NCBI RefSeq assembly: GCF_009646335.1
Contig: NZ_WJBU01000001.1
Location: forward strand, 248,001-312,000
Source: Caenimonas koreensis DSM 17982
GTDB taxonomy: Bacteria; Pseudomonadota; Gammaproteobacteria; Burkholderiales; Burkholderiaceae_C
Direction of reading: 5' to 3'
Length of the DNA stretch: 64,000 nt
Shown here: positions 34,106 through 44,643 of the stretch, piece after piece
Layout of the letters: each line of letters begins with the position of its first letter
Numbering within the stretch: position 1 is the first letter of the stretch
The notes under the pieces: generated by a model
Told to the model about the DNA's origin: nothing
The model's database searches: none
The model's input: only the letters and a program-made list of their open reading frames with translations
Translations under genes and position numbers: made by a program

Positions 34106-34555
34106 TCAGTGGGTGGCGCTTAGCAAGTCGCGGATTTCAAAGAGCTCGCGCCGCACGAGCAACAGCTTTTGCGATACGCGTTCCTGCTCGTCGGGCGGTG
34201 CGCTGTCCTCGAAGTCTTCAAAGGATGAATCATCGACTTCGATCACCTCGACGCCGTCGAGCATGACTTCGCCGGCCTTGCGTTTGTCGCGCTCGACCTG
34301 AACGATTTCCTGGAGCTTGTTGCGTGCGCCGCTGATCGTGAAGCCCTGGTCGTAGAGCAGATCGCGGATGCGCCGGATCATGAGCACTTCATGGTGCTGG
34401 TAGTAGCGCCGGTTGCCCCGGCGCTTCATCGGACGCAGCTGTGTGAACTCCTGCTCCCAATACCGTAGCACGTGAGGCTTGACGCCACACAGGTCGCTGA
34501 CCTCACCGATGGTGAAGTAGCGCTTGGCGGGGATGGCGGGGAGGCCTTTCTCCAT
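34106..34555 (-). CDS. MerR-family regulator
   Basis: 149 residues. The N-terminal helix-turn-helix and wing (YFTIGEVSDLCGVKPHVLRYWE, RRGNRRYYQHHEV) are typical. A coiled-coil helix and an acidic tail follow, without metal-binding Cys residues. This uncharacterised MerR-like protein regularly follows ihfA in beta- and gammaproteobacteria. ATG at 34555 gives the right N-terminus; an in-frame TTG at 34564 is less likely. No clear ribosome-binding site is seen. Confidence 0.88.
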   Translation of the reverse strand: MEKGLPAIPAKRYFTIGEVSDLCGVKPHVLRYWEQEFTQLRPMKRRGNRRYYQHHEVLMIRRIRDLLYDQGFTISGARNKLQEIVQVERDKRKAGEVMLDGVEVIEVDDSSFEDFEDSAPPDEQERVSQKLLLVRRELFEIRDLLSATH

Positions 34556-34660
34556 TGAAATCAATGTTGTAGGAGAGAAAGCTGCTAGGTTACTCTAAGT
34601 CAAGCCCGCGCGCAAAGCGCACGCGGCAACGGCGTTGCTTAACGGATAAGCGGTAACGGC

Positions 34661-34735
34661 CGTTGAGCGTTCAACGTTGGGCGTTTGGCGTGGAGTCTGG
34701 TTTTCCCGCTCAACGCTCCACGCTCAACGCTCAAC
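34661..34735. repeat. Imperfect inverted repeat after ihfA
   Basis: Built from variants of the heptamer GCGTTGA. Left arm begins GTTGAGCGTT (34662-34671); right arm ends AACGCTCAAC (34726-34735). It can fold into a long imperfect hairpin. The final codons and stop of ihfA lie inside the right arm, so the repeat supplies the protein's last residues. Confidence 0.6.
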
Positions 34736-35095
34736 CTCTCCCAAGCCCTGGATCTGCTCTTTGAGCTTGTGGCTGGCGTGGAACGTCACGACGCGCCGCG
34801 CCTCAATAGGAATCGCTTCACCCGTGCGCGGATTGCGGCCAGGGCGTGGCGCCTTGGTGCGGATCTGGAAATTGCCAAAGCCTGAAATCTTGACGTCCTT
34901 GCCGTCGACCAGGCTGTCGGAGATCAGGTCGAAGAACGCGTCGATCATGTCCTTCGACTCGCGCTTGTTCAGGCCGATCTGCTCGAACAGCAACTCCGCG
35001 AGTTGTGCCTTGGTGAGTGCGGGCGTCTCCAGGCTTTCGACGGCGAAGTCCATGAGGTCGTCCTGCGGCAATGTGTTGAACGCTCCCATCGTCAT
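34724..35095 (-). CDS. ihfA: Integration host factor alpha subunit
   Basis: 123 residues, longer than E. coli IHF-alpha (99) by an N-terminal extension of about 20 residues. The HU/IHF fold shows [41 protein letters not shown] (the DNA-intercalating Pro loop) and [12 protein letters not shown]. It bends DNA with IhfB. Its start overlaps the pheT stop by 4 bases, so translation is coupled. The C-terminus (GLGEVER) ends in an inverted repeat. Confidence 0.95.
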   Translation of the reverse strand: MTMGAFNTLPQDDLMDFAVESLETPALTKAQLAELLFEQIGLNKRESKDMIDAFFDLISDSLVDGKDVKISGFGNFQIRTKAPRPGRNPRTGEAIPIEARRVVTFHASHKLKEQIQGLGEVER

Positions 35096-37509
35096 CCCCT
35101 CATGCGCGCGCCGACGTGGCCGGCAACGTTGTCGACAACCGACTTAACCGCAGCGTCGATCTGCTCATCAGTCAGTGTCGCGTCCGCCCTGGAAAGCGTC
35201 AAGCGGACCGCCACGCTTTTTTCGTCAAGGCCCAAGCCAGCTGATGCCTGCTTCGGCTTGTACACGTCGAACAGGAATGCGTCCTGCAGCAGGCCGCCCG
35301 TCGATGCGCGGTGCACGGCGGCCAGGATTGCGTCGTGCGTGACGTGGTCCTTGACGATCAGCGCGATGTCGCGCTGTGCCGGCTGGAACTTCGGCACGGG
35401 CTCGAATGACGCGACCTGGCGAGCTGTGACGGCGTCGAGGTCGAGCTCGAACAGTACCGGCGCGTGCGGCAATTCCCACTTCTGGCGCCAGCGCGGATGG
35501 AGTTCACCCACCACGCCCACTTCGGTGCCGTCGACCCACACACTCGCGCAGCGGCCCGGATGCATGGCGGGATGCGCCGATGCCTTGAACTGCGCCTTCA
35601 ACGGCGAGAGGAGTGCTTCGACGTCGCCCTTGATGTCGTAGAAATCAACGCCGGGCCGCCTGCTGGCCCATTGCAGTCCATCAGGGTCGCCGTAGGCCAG
35701 ACCCGCTACGCGTATCGGCTGGCGGATACCTTTGACGGTGATATCGGTCGTGATGACAGATGCGTCGCGGTGAAAGACGCGGCCGACTTCAAACACGCGC
35801 ACGCGATCCGCCTTGCGGTCGAGGTTGAATTTCAGCACCTGCAGCAGCGAGCCGAGCAAGGAAGAGCGCATCACGCTCATCTGGCTTGCGATCGGGTTGA
35901 GCAACTTGATCGGGTCGCTGTTGCCCGCAAGCTCGCTCTCCCAATGCGCTTCGACGAAGCTGAAGTTGATCGTCTCCTGGAATCCCAGCGCTGCGAGCAG
36001 CCTGCGCACTGCAAAGCGGCTGCGCCGCGCCTCGGGCTGCATGCGAGCTGTGATGGGTGCCAACGGAGCTGTCGTGGGAAGCTTCTCGTAGCCGATGACT
36101 CGCGCCACTTCCTCGATCAGGTCTTCTTCGATCGTGATGTCAAATCGGTACGGCGGCGGCGTCACGGTGAGCACGCCATCTTTGCTGGTCGAAGGCAGGT
36201 CGAGGCGATCCAGCGCATCTTTGCATTGAGCTTCTGTCACGTGCATACCGATCACTTTTGCTGCGCGGGAAACTCGCAGCGTGACTGGCGTGCGCTCAGG
36301 CAGGCTGGTGACCTGGTCGTCCATCGGCCCGGCTTCGCCACCGCAGATGTCGATGATCAGGCGTGTGATGTGCTCGATGTGTTCGAGTGTCAGGCTCGGA
36401 TCAACGCCACGCTCGAAGCGGTGGCCCGCGTCCGTTGAAAAGTTGTAGCGGCGTGACCGGCCCTGGATGGCTTTTGGCCACCAGAAGGCTGCCTCAACAT
36501 AGACGTTCTTCGTGTCGTCGGACACAGCCGTGGCGTCGCCACCCATGATGCCGGCGAGCGACTCGACCTGCGCATCATCCGCAATGACACCGACGTTGCC
36601 ATCGACTGTGACGGTATTGCCGTTGAGCAGCTTCAACGATTCCCCCGGCCTGCCCCAGCGCACGTCGAGCGCGCCGTGAATCTTGTCGTAGTCGAAGATG
36701 TGCGACGGGCGCCCGAATTCGAACATCACGTAGTTCGAAATATCCACCAGAGCGGTCACGCTGCGCTGACCGCAACGGGCCAGCCGGTCCACCAACCACT
36801 GCGGTGATTTCGCCTTTGGATTGACGTTGCGGACGATGCGGCCCGAGAAACGCCCGCACAGGTCGGGCGCGGAGACCGTGACTTTCAGTTTCGCATCGTG
36901 AGCGGGTTGGACTGCTTCAAACCGGGGCTGCATCAGCGGCGATCCTGTCAATGCGGAGATTTCACGGGCAACGCCGTAAACGCTGAGCGCATGCGCAAGA
37001 TTCGGCGTCAATTTGAGCGTGAACAAGGTGTCGTCCAGTGCCAGCGTTTCGCGCACATCAGCGCCGACCGCCGCATCGGCGGGCAGCTCAAGCAAGCCGC
37101 CATGATCATCGCTCAACTGCAGTTCGCGCGCCGAGCACAGCATGCCCTGGCTCTCAACGCCACGGAGTTTGCCAAGCTTGATGTGAAACGGCTTGCCATC
37201 GTCGCCCGGAGGCAGTTCGGCACCGACAAGCGCCGTCGGCACTTTGATGCCGACACGTGCATTGGGTGCGCCGCAAACAATGTTCAGCAGCGCGCCCTGC
37301 CCCACATCCACCTGGCACACCCTGAGCTTGTCGGCGTCGGGATGCTTGACTGCTTCCTTGATTTCACCCACGAAGACCTTGGTGAAAGGCGGCGCGACAG
37401 GTCGCAGGTCTTCCACTTCGAGCCCGCCCATGGTGAGCGTGTCGGCCAGTTGCTGTGTTGAAAGCGGCGGGTTGCAGAACTCGCGCAGCCAGGATTCAGG
37501 AAATTGCAT
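35092..37509 (-). CDS. pheT: Phenylalanine-tRNA ligase beta subunit
   Basis: 805 residues, full length for the family. An EMAP-type tRNA-binding domain (about 40-150), B3/B4 editing domain (about 215-390), B5 domain (about 400-480), catalytic-like core (about 490-690) and the C-terminal FDX-ACB domain ([20 protein letters not shown]) are in order. With PheS it forms the alpha2-beta2 enzyme that charges and proofreads tRNA-Phe. It is preceded by 114 bases of GC-rich repeat after pheS and overlaps ihfA. Confidence 0.97.
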   Translation of the reverse strand: MQFPESWLREFCNPPLSTQQLADTLTMGGLEVEDLRPVAPPFTKVFVGEIKEAVKHPDADKLRVCQVDVGQGALLNIVCGAPNARVGIKVPTALVGAELPPGDDGKPFHIKLGKLRGVESQGMLCSARELQLSDDHGGLLELPADAAVGADVRETLALDDTLFTLKLTPNLAHALSVYGVAREISALTGSPLMQPRFEAVQPAHDAKLKVTVSAPDLCGRFSGRIVRNVNPKAKSPQWLVDRLARCGQRSVTALVDISNYVMFEFGRPSHIFDYDKIHGALDVRWGRPGESLKLLNGNTVTVDGNVGVIADDAQVESLAGIMGGDATAVSDDTKNVYVEAAFWWPKAIQGRSRRYNFSTDAGHRFERGVDPSLTLEHIEHITRLIIDICGGEAGPMDDQVTSLPERTPVTLRVSRAAKVIGMHVTEAQCKDALDRLDLPSTSKDGVLTVTPPPYRFDITIEEDLIEEVARVIGYEKLPTTAPLAPITARMQPEARRSRFAVRRLLAALGFQETINFSFVEAHWESELAGNSDPIKLLNPIASQMSVMRSSLLGSLLQVLKFNLDRKADRVRVFEVGRVFHRDASVITTDITVKGIRQPIRVAGLAYGDPDGLQWASRRPGVDFYDIKGDVEALLSPLKAQFKASAHPAMHPGRCASVWVDGTEVGVVGELHPRWRQKWELPHAPVLFELDLDAVTARQVASFEPVPKFQPAQRDIALIVKDHVTHDAILAAVHRASTGGLLQDAFLFDVYKPKQASAGLGLDEKSVAVRLTLSRADATLTDEQIDAAVKSVVDNVAGHVGARMRG

Positions 37510-37543
37510 AGTTCACTGTCGTGTTTGTCTTTCGCGGGCCGGC

Positions 37544-37618
37544 GCGGATCCGGCTTCGCCGGTCCGCTGGGGGCGCCCCCTTGAGGGGGAGGCGCCGCAG
37601 GCGCTTCGGGGGTGGGCC
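37544..37618. repeat. GC-rich intergenic repeats between pheS and pheT
   Basis: A hairpin GCGGAtCCGG/CCGGTCCGC (37544-37567) is followed by a perfect 12-bp palindrome GGGGGCGCCCCC (37569-37580) and further GGCGCC/GGCGC arms up to 37618. The style is that of dispersed repeats in Comamonadaceae. It separates two genes whose products are needed in equal amounts, and it has no U-tract, so it is probably not a terminator in this direction. Confidence 0.6.
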
Positions 37619-37623
37619 ATGAC

Positions 37624-38682
37624 TTAACGGAATTGGCGCAGGAAACGGATGTCACCTTCAAAGAAGAGCCGCAGGTCATTCACGCCGTAGCGCAGCATCG
37701 TCAACCTGTCAGCGCCCATCCCGAATGCAAAACCGATGAATTTCTCGGGATCGAGTCCCATGTTGCGCACGACTTGCGGGTGTACCTGGCCGGAGCCGGC
37801 CACTTCAAGCCACTTGCCGGCCAGCGGCCCGCTCTGGAACTGGATGTCAATCTCGGCGCTCGGCTCCGTGAAGGGAAAAAAGCTCGGGCGGAAGCGCAAA
37901 GCAAGATCATCGCTTTCGAAGAACGTGCGGCAAAAGTCGGTGAATACGACTTTCAGATCCTTGAAGCTGACGTTTTCGCCAAGCCATAGTCCCTCGCACT
38001 GCTGGAACATCGGCGAGTGCGTCGCGTCGCTGTCGACGCGATACGTGCGGCCCGGTGCAATGACGCGAATCTCTGGCATGAAAGCCGAGCCGGCGTATTT
38101 CTTGATGTGCGCATGCGCATAGCGAACCTGCATCGGGCTCGTGTGGGGCCGCAGGTTGTAGGCAATGCCGTCATCACCCTTGATGTCGACATAGAAGGTG
38201 TCCTGCATCGAGCGGGCAGGATGGTTCGGCGGATTGTTCAGGGACGTGAAACTGTGCCAGTCGCTCTCGATCTCCGGGCCGTCGGCCACGTCGAAACCCA
38301 TACTGGCGAAGATTTGCTCAATTCGTTCGAGCGTCACAGTGACTGGGTGCAGTCCGCCGGGTTCACGCCTGCGGCCCGGCAGAGATACATCGAGCGCCTC
38401 TGCCTTGAGCTGGACTTCGAGCTCGGCATCGGCAAGCGCCTGGCGCCGGTCATTCAGCGCAGCTTCGATGGCCTGCTTTGCGGCGTTGATGGCGGCGCCG
38501 CGTGACTTCTTTTCGTCAACGCTCAGTGCAGCCATGCCCTTCATCAATTCGGTGATGCGGCCCGACTTGCCGATGAAGAGCGCCTTCGCATTTTCAAGGT
38601 CGGCCGGCGCGTGCGCCTTCGCGAAAGCCTCGCGTGCACTATCGACGATGGATTCGAGATCGGTGTTCGTTTGGGTCGTCAT
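37624..38682 (-). CDS. pheS: Phenylalanine-tRNA ligase alpha subunit
   Basis: 352 residues. An N-terminal coiled-coil tRNA-binding part (about 1-100) precedes the class II catalytic core: [20 protein letters not shown], the motif 2 region [17 protein letters not shown] with the EGLWL segment, and motif 3 [18 protein letters not shown]. It binds ATP and Phe. It starts at ATG 38682, only a few bases after the T-rich end of a terminator-like hairpin. Confidence 0.97.
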   Translation of the reverse strand: MTTQTNTDLESIVDSAREAFAKAHAPADLENAKALFIGKSGRITELMKGMAALSVDEKKSRGAAINAAKQAIEAALNDRRQALADAELEVQLKAEALDVSLPGRRREPGGLHPVTVTLERIEQIFASMGFDVADGPEIESDWHSFTSLNNPPNHPARSMQDTFYVDIKGDDGIAYNLRPHTSPMQVRYAHAHIKKYAGSAFMPEIRVIAPGRTYRVDSDATHSPMFQQCEGLWLGENVSFKDLKVVFTDFCRTFFESDDLALRFRPSFFPFTEPSAEIDIQFQSGPLAGKWLEVAGSGQVHPQVVRNMGLDPEKFIGFAFGMGADRLTMLRYGVNDLRLFFEGDIRFLRQFR

Positions 38683-38725
38683 GAAAAATGAAAACAGGGC
38701 TAGAGCCTGATGGCCCTAGCCCTGT
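38683..38725 (-). terminator. Terminator/attenuator just before pheS
   Basis: On the minus strand ACAGGGCTAG-GGCC pairs with GGCT-CTAGCCCTGT (38725-38694), followed by TTTTCATTTTTC reaching the pheS ATG. This is a strong intrinsic terminator between rplT and pheS, placed so close that it must be read through or avoided for pheST to be made from upstream. Confidence 0.8.
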
Positions 38726-38753
38726 CCTTGGTTGTTGCACCGGATGTCATTGT

Positions 38754-38772
38754 TGACACGCATTGCGTGTCA
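38754..38772. repeat. Perfect inverted repeat in the rplT-pheS leader
   Basis: TGACACGCA-T-TGCGTGTCA, 9-bp arms around one base, 28 bases upstream of the terminator hairpin. It could be a protein-binding operator or, with rearranged pairing, part of an attenuation switch. Confidence 0.5.
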
Positions 38773-38793
38773 TCGTTGGCACCCTCCGTGAAC

Positions 38794-39153
38794 TCAAGCA
38801 GCCAGCTTGGCCTTGACTTGCTCCACGATGCCCGCAAAAGCGGCCTTGTCGTGCACGGCGATATCGGCGAGGACCTTGCGGTCAATCTCGATACCAGCCT
38901 TGCGGATGCCATTGGCGAACTGGCTGTAAGTCAGGCCGCATTCACGGGCTGCAGCGTTGATACGCGCGATCCACAACTGGCGGAAAACACGCTTCTTGGT
39001 ACGGCGGTCACGGTAGGCATATTGCCCAGCCTTCATGACCGCTTCTTTGGCGATACGGAAGACATTGCCGCGGCGGCCGCGGAAACCCTTTGCGAGGGCG
39101 AGAACTTTTTTGTGGCGGGCGCGAGCCGTTACACCACGTTTGACGCGAGGCAT
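38794..39153 (-). CDS. rplT: 50S ribosomal protein L20
   Basis: 119 residues, highly basic. [20 protein letters not shown] and [20 protein letters not shown] at the N-terminus, [20 protein letters not shown] in the middle. L20 is an early assembly protein that binds 23S rRNA and, in E. coli, represses its own operon. It follows rpmI by 27 bases. Confidence 0.98.
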   Translation of the reverse strand: MPRVKRGVTARARHKKVLALAKGFRGRRGNVFRIAKEAVMKAGQYAYRDRRTKKRVFRQLWIARINAAARECGLTYSQFANGIRKAGIEIDRKVLADIAVHDKAAFAGIVEQVKAKLAA

Positions 39154-39180
39154 TGTGTTTCTCCTTGATCGTCTGGTGGA

Positions 39181-39384
39181 TTACAGGCCAGCGAAAGGCA
39201 GCATCTGCGCCATGTGACCCATATTGGTCTCATGCACATTGACTGCACCACGCAGGTGACGCTTGTTCTTGGTGGTCTTCTTGGTCAGGATGTGACGCTT
39301 GAAGGCTTGGCCGCGCTTGACGGTCCCACCGGGACGAACGCGGAAGCGCTTCTTCGCCCCGCTCTTGGTCTTCATCTTGGGCAT
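39181..39384 (-). CDS. rpmI: 50S ribosomal protein L35
   Basis: 67 residues, basic. [20 protein letters not shown] and [18 protein letters not shown] are diagnostic. The ATG at 39384 has AGGAG 8 bases upstream; a longer in-frame upstream reading lies in the infC-rpmI spacer and is rejected. It belongs to the infC-rpmI-rplT unit. Confidence 0.97.
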   Translation of the reverse strand: MPKMKTKSGAKKRFRVRPGGTVKRGQAFKRHILTKKTTKNKRHLRGAVNVHETNMGHMAQMLPFAGL

Positions 39385-39515
39385 TTGCATGCTCCTATTA
39401 ACGTTGTGCTCGTGAGGCGTCGCGGAGAGTTTCCGCGCCTTGTTGGCCCCGAGACACTTCTTTTTCAACGCTTCCAAAGAAGCGGTGATCCTGCCCCGTG
39501 AGGGGCCTTATCCAT

Positions 39516-40121
39516 TCAAGCAGACGTCGACTGTGAAGCCGTTTGCGTCTGCTCGGCTGCAGGTTTTGCAGCCACTTTCTTCTTGCCTGGCGCGATCATC
39601 ATGATCATCTGCCGGCCTTCGAGCTTGGGATACTGCTCGACCACGATCAAGTCGCCCAATTCATCGCGAATACGGTTCAGCAAAGCCATCCCGATTTCCT
39701 GGTGCGTGATCTCCCGCCCCCTGAATCGCAGCGTGATCTTGCATTTGTCGCCTTCAGCCAGGAAGCGCTTGATATTGCGCATCTTGATGTTGTAGTCACC
39801 GTCGTCGGTGCCTGGCCGGAATTTGACTTCCTTGATCTCGATGACTGTCTGCTTGGCTTTCGCTTCAGCCGCCTTCTTCTGCTCCTGGTACTTGAACTTG
39901 CCGTAGTCCATCAACCGGCAAACCGGCGGATTGGCTGTTGCGGCAATTTCAACCAGATCGACGTCTGCCTCGCCTGCCATGCGCAGCGCTTCGGACAGAC
40001 TTACGATGCCCAAAGGCTCGTTTTCAGGTCCGGACAAACGTACTTCCGGGGCCATGATTTCCCGGTTCAGGCGGTGCTTGCGTTCCTCGCGTTGGCGGCG
40101 GTCGCGAAAGTCAGTAGCGAT
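39516..40121 (-). CDS. infC: Translation initiation factor IF-3, ATC start codon
   Basis: 201 residues if started at ATC 40121. Codons after the ATC read [20 protein letters not shown], then the expected IF-3 N-domain [20 protein letters not shown]. The C-domain has [22 protein letters not shown] and [24 protein letters not shown] lies 8 bases before the ATC. A start at ATG 40055 would drop the conserved first 22 residues. E. coli infC uses the rare AUU, by which IF-3 limits its own synthesis; AUC here should act the same way. Confidence 0.93.
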   Translation of the reverse strand: MATDFRDRRQREERKHRLNREIMAPEVRLSGPENEPLGIVSLSEALRMAGEADVDLVEIAATANPPVCRLMDYGKFKYQEQKKAAEAKAKQTVIEIKEVKFRPGTDDGDYNIKMRNIKRFLAEGDKCKITLRFRGREITHQEIGMALLNRIRDELGDLIVVEQYPKLEGRQMIMMIAPGKKKVAAKPAAEQTQTASQSTSA

Positions 40122-40205
40122 GGTCTCAATCCTTCAAATCGTTAGCTACAAAAATAGTAGCGACAGTGCCTCAATTCGCGCCGGTTGCAGCCTCATTAGT
40201 GAGAG

Positions 40206-42113
40206 TCAGCTCTTGTTGCGGATGTCTTCGGCGATCCTTCTTGCGAAGTCGTCCAAGGGCATCACACCGAGGTCCTGGTTTCCCCGGGCGCGCACTGCGA
40301 CAGATTTTGCTGCCATCTCCTTATCGCCTACGACAAGGATGTACGGCAGCTTTTGCATCGAATGCTCTCGTATTTTATACGTAATTTTCTCGTTGCGCAG
40401 GTCGACCTCAACCCTAAGCCCTTGATTTTGCAGCGTTTTGGCCACTTCACGGGCGTAATCGGCCTGTGAATCCGTAATATTGAGCACGACCACCTGCACC
40501 GGAGCCAGCCATGCCGGCAACGCTCCGCCGTGGTGTTCGATGAGCATGCCGATGAATCGCTCAAAGCTGCCGACGATCGCGCGATGCAGCATCACAGGGT
40601 GAGCCCGGCCACTCGTTTCCGTCACATATTCGCCGCCAAGCCGCTCAGCCGTATTGAAGTCGACCTGCATCGTGCCGCATTGCCACTGACGACCGAGGGC
40701 GTCCTTCAAGGTGTACTCGATCTTCGGTCCATAGAACGCGCCGTCGCCCGGTGAAATCACGAACTCAACGCCCGAGCGGCGCAGCGCCTCCATCACGGCG
40801 AATTCGGCTTTGTCCCACAACTCGTCGGAGCCGACACGGTTCTCGGGACGCGTGGCAACCTTGTAGAGGATCTCCGTGAATCCGAAGTCCTTGTACACGG
40901 CCTGCAATTGCGCCGTGTAAGCGACGCACTCCTCCAGGATATGGTCTTCGGTGCAGAAGATATGACCGTCGTCCTGCGTGAAGCCACGCACCCGCATGAT
41001 GCCGTGCAGCGCCCCGCTCGGCTCATTACGGTGGCACTGGCCGAATTCGCCGTAGCGGATCGGCAAGTCACGATAGCTGCGCATGTCCGACTTGAAGATC
41101 AGCACGTGGCCGGGGCAGTTCATCGGCTTCAAGGCGTAGTCGCGTTTTTCACTTTCCGTCGTGAACATGTTCTCGCGGTAGTTCTGCCAGTGGCCCGTCT
41201 TCTCCCACAGGCTCTTGTCCAGCAACTGCGGGCCCTTTACTTCCTGGTAACCGGTCGTGCGATACACGTTCCGCATGTATTGCTCGACTGCCTGCCACAC
41301 AGCCCATCCACGCGGATGCCAGAAGACAACGCCGGGCGCGACGTCATCGATGTGGAAAAGATCCAGTTCGCGCCCGAGCTTTCGGTGGTCGCGCTTTTCA
41401 GCCTCTTCCAGCATCGTGAGGTACTTCTGCAGCTCGTCCTTCGTCGCCCAGGCGGTGCCGTAAATGCGCTGGAGCATCTCGTTGCGATGGTCGCCACGCC
41501 AATAGGCGCCCGCCACCTTCATCAGCTTGAAGAACTTGAGCTTGCCCGTGCTGGGGACGTGAGGGCCGCGGCAAAGGTCTTCGAAGCCACCTTCACGGTA
41601 GAGTGACACGTCCTCGTTCGAGGGGATGCTCGCAATGATCTCGGCTTTGTAGTTCTCACCCATTGCCTTGAAGTACGCGACGGCCTCGTCGCGCGGCAGC
41701 ACGCGCCGCGTGATCACTTCGTCTTTCGCAGCTAGCTCCGTCATGCGCTTTTCGATCGCGGCCAAATCGTCCAGCGTGAAGGGCCTCTTGTACGAGAAAT
41801 CGTAGAAGAACCCGTGCTCGATCACCGGGCCGATCGTGACCTGCGCCTCGGGGAACAACTCCTTCACGGCATAGGCGAGCAGGTGCGCCGTGGAGTGGCG
41901 GATCACCTCGAGGCCTTCGGCATCCTTGGCCGTCACGATGGAAAGCTGGCTGTCCTTGGCGATCGTGAAACTGGTATCGACGACCTTGCCGTCCACCTTG
42001 CCAGCCAATGCCGACTTGGCAAGACCGGGGCCAATGGAAGCGGCGACCTCAGCAACCGTGACAGGGCCGGGAAACTCGCGGCAGGAGCCGTCTGGGAGCG
42101 TGACTTGAATCAT
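40206..42113 (-). CDS. thrS: Threonine-tRNA ligase
   Basis: 635 residues. TGS domain (about 1-62), editing domain with [16 protein letters not shown] and [15 protein letters not shown], then the class II core with [21 protein letters not shown] and the motif 3 region [19 protein letters not shown], and the anticodon-binding domain. It charges tRNA-Thr and removes mischarged Ser. Start at 42113 gives the TGS start [10 protein letters not shown]; an upstream reading overlaps the terminator hairpin. It lies upstream of infC as in E. coli. Confidence 0.97.
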   Translation of the reverse strand: MIQVTLPDGSCREFPGPVTVAEVAASIGPGLAKSALAGKVDGKVVDTSFTIAKDSQLSIVTAKDAEGLEVIRHSTAHLLAYAVKELFPEAQVTIGPVIEHGFFYDFSYKRPFTLDDLAAIEKRMTELAAKDEVITRRVLPRDEAVAYFKAMGENYKAEIIASIPSNEDVSLYREGGFEDLCRGPHVPSTGKLKFFKLMKVAGAYWRGDHRNEMLQRIYGTAWATKDELQKYLTMLEEAEKRDHRKLGRELDLFHIDDVAPGVVFWHPRGWAVWQAVEQYMRNVYRTTGYQEVKGPQLLDKSLWEKTGHWQNYRENMFTTESEKRDYALKPMNCPGHVLIFKSDMRSYRDLPIRYGEFGQCHRNEPSGALHGIMRVRGFTQDDGHIFCTEDHILEECVAYTAQLQAVYKDFGFTEILYKVATRPENRVGSDELWDKAEFAVMEALRRSGVEFVISPGDGAFYGPKIEYTLKDALGRQWQCGTMQVDFNTAERLGGEYVTETSGRAHPVMLHRAIVGSFERFIGMLIEHHGGALPAWLAPVQVVVLNITDSQADYAREVAKTLQNQGLRVEVDLRNEKITYKIREHSMQKLPYILVVGDKEMAAKSVAVRARGNQDLGVMPLDDFARRIAEDIRNKS

Positions 42114-42139
42114 GATGTTCTGTCCAAAGCGGAAAACGG

Positions 42140-42172
42140 AAAACAAAAAAGCGCGGTCGTCAGCCGCGCTTT
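42140..42172 (-). terminator. Terminator/attenuator before thrS
   Basis: On the minus strand AAAGCGCGG (42172-42164), a 7-base loop, CCGCGCTTT (42156-42148), then a T-rich tract continuing to about 42136. It ends about 35 bases before the thrS ATG. It may end the small zinc-ribbon gene or attenuate thrS. Confidence 0.75.
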
Positions 42173-42308
42173 GTTTGGGTTTCAGTGAAGAACTCAGGGC
42201 ACGCGACTGCACGACCTCAACGGGCCGTCAAACCTTCCAGGGTAGTTCGCGGTGTCATAACCGGGGTGCCTTTCTCGCTCTTGCTTGCATTGAAACCTGT
42301 GCTTGATT

Positions 42309-42503
42309 CTAACCCTGCGCCAGAAAGCCCGAGCCGCCACAGCGGGTGCATGGCGTGATGATGGTCTGCTTCTCGACTTCGAAATTCTCGTTGATATTCT
42401 CGCTGTCGATACGCAGCTCGCCGGTCCCTGAGCAGTCGGGGCATTTGGTCTGATTCAACTTTGAAGCGTCGAACACACCCGTCTTTTCATTGCCAGCGCT
42501 CAT
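42309..42503 (-). CDS. Small zinc-ribbon protein, DnaJ-type CxxCxGxG repeats
   Basis: 64 residues. Two half-sites CPDCSGTGE and CTRCGGSGF match the zinc-binding repeats of the DnaJ Cys-rich domain, separated by about 25 residues. It lacks J and substrate-binding domains. It could be a small zinc-binding chaperone or RNA-binding protein; function unknown. ATG at 42503 (MSAGNEKTG) is chosen over an upstream in-frame start at 42614 that overlaps the aceA terminator. It stands alone between two terminators. Confidence 0.7.
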   Translation of the reverse strand: MSAGNEKTGVFDASKLNQTKCPDCSGTGELRIDSENINENFEVEKQTIITPCTRCGGSGFLAQG

Positions 42504-42581
42504 GGGGTCCGTCCCGTTCCAGATAAGGTGAGCCAACTCTAGCGGGCGAAAGCGGGCGCGGCAAGCGGAAAAGCGACCATG

Positions 42582-42607
42582 AAAAAAGGGGCCGACTGGC
42601 CCCTTTT
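42582..42607 (-). terminator. Rho-independent terminator of aceA
   Basis: GGGGCC (42588-42593), loop GACT, GGCCCC (42598-42603), flanked by A- and T-runs on both sides. On the minus strand it lies 29 bases after the aceA stop. Confidence 0.88.
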
Positions 42608-42635
42608 CGATCAAGCGTGAACTTTCACCGCTTGT

Positions 42636-43961
<1,326 letters not shown>

Positions 43962-44037
43962 GTAGTTCACTCCGGTTTGTTGGTAAGCGGTTGGCCCGGG
44001 ATGCAATGCAAGCCCTGAGCCAGTGATTGAACTTTAA

Positions 44038-44081
44038 GTCTTGTAGAAGAGTTTGTGAAGCTCTTATGTCTTATAGAAGAC
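44038..44081. promoter_or_regulatory. Direct repeats upstream of aceA
   Basis: GTCTTGTAGAAGAG (44038-44051) and GTCTTATAGAAGAC (44068-44081) start exactly 30 bp apart, three helical turns. The second copy is itself an inverted repeat (GTCTT-AAGAC). They lie 77-120 bases upstream of the aceA ATG, in the right place for an activator or repressor that senses acetyl-/acyl-CoA status. Confidence 0.5.
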
Positions 44082-44191
44082 AAATATTTATTCAAGCAAA
44101 ATCAAAGGCTTACGGACTTCATTTCGCAATGTGACATTCGATTTCTCGTATTGAGAAATTATGGCGCAGTGCAGCATCCATCAATTCCACA

Positions 44192-44608
44192 TCATGAAAT
44201 TGAATTCGCGCCGGATGAAAACAGGATCCAGTCACCGTGTCCGATGAGCGTTTTGCCGCGCACGAACGCCGGGTTGGCTTCGTAGACGAGGCATGGGTAG
44301 GCGCGACCATCCACATCGATTTCGAGGTCACGCTTGAAATACTCGCTATCCAGGCCAGACTCGATGCCCTCGTAGCCATCAAGCAGCGCTTCGAGCGCCG
44401 GCTCGATTGCATAGACTTCGCCCACTACATCGACCGCCTCGTCACTGCCCAACGTGAGGCCCGGGTACCAGTCGATGTGATACAAGCGCCCTCTTACCGC
44501 GCCCATGCCGATGAACTGGGGCGTGGGTTCGAGCCGATTGATGTCATTGCGCCCTGAGCGGCGCAAAGTGCCATAGACAAAGACGTAGCGCTGCAAGCCT
44601 TCGGGCAT
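44192..44608 (-). CDS. Gamma-glutamylcyclotransferase-like (AIG2) protein
   Basis: 138 residues. YVFVYGTLRRSGRNDI forms the substrate-binding YGTLR loop, and LDGYEGIE carries the likely catalytic Glu. Family members act on gamma-glutamyl amines or peptides. ATG at 44608 has GGGGGAA upstream; longer readings overlap the divergent transporter gene and are rejected. It may be unrelated to the gamma-glutamyl-type ligase at 19271, which lies 25 kb away. Confidence 0.85.
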   Translation of the reverse strand: MPEGLQRYVFVYGTLRRSGRNDINRLEPTPQFIGMGAVRGRLYHIDWYPGLTLGSDEAVDVVGEVYAIEPALEALLDGYEGIESGLDSEYFKRDLEIDVDGRAYPCLVYEANPAFVRGKTLIGHGDWILFSSGANSIS

Positions 44609-44643
44609 GATTCCCCCGTTTTGAATCCAGCACTCCATTCTCA

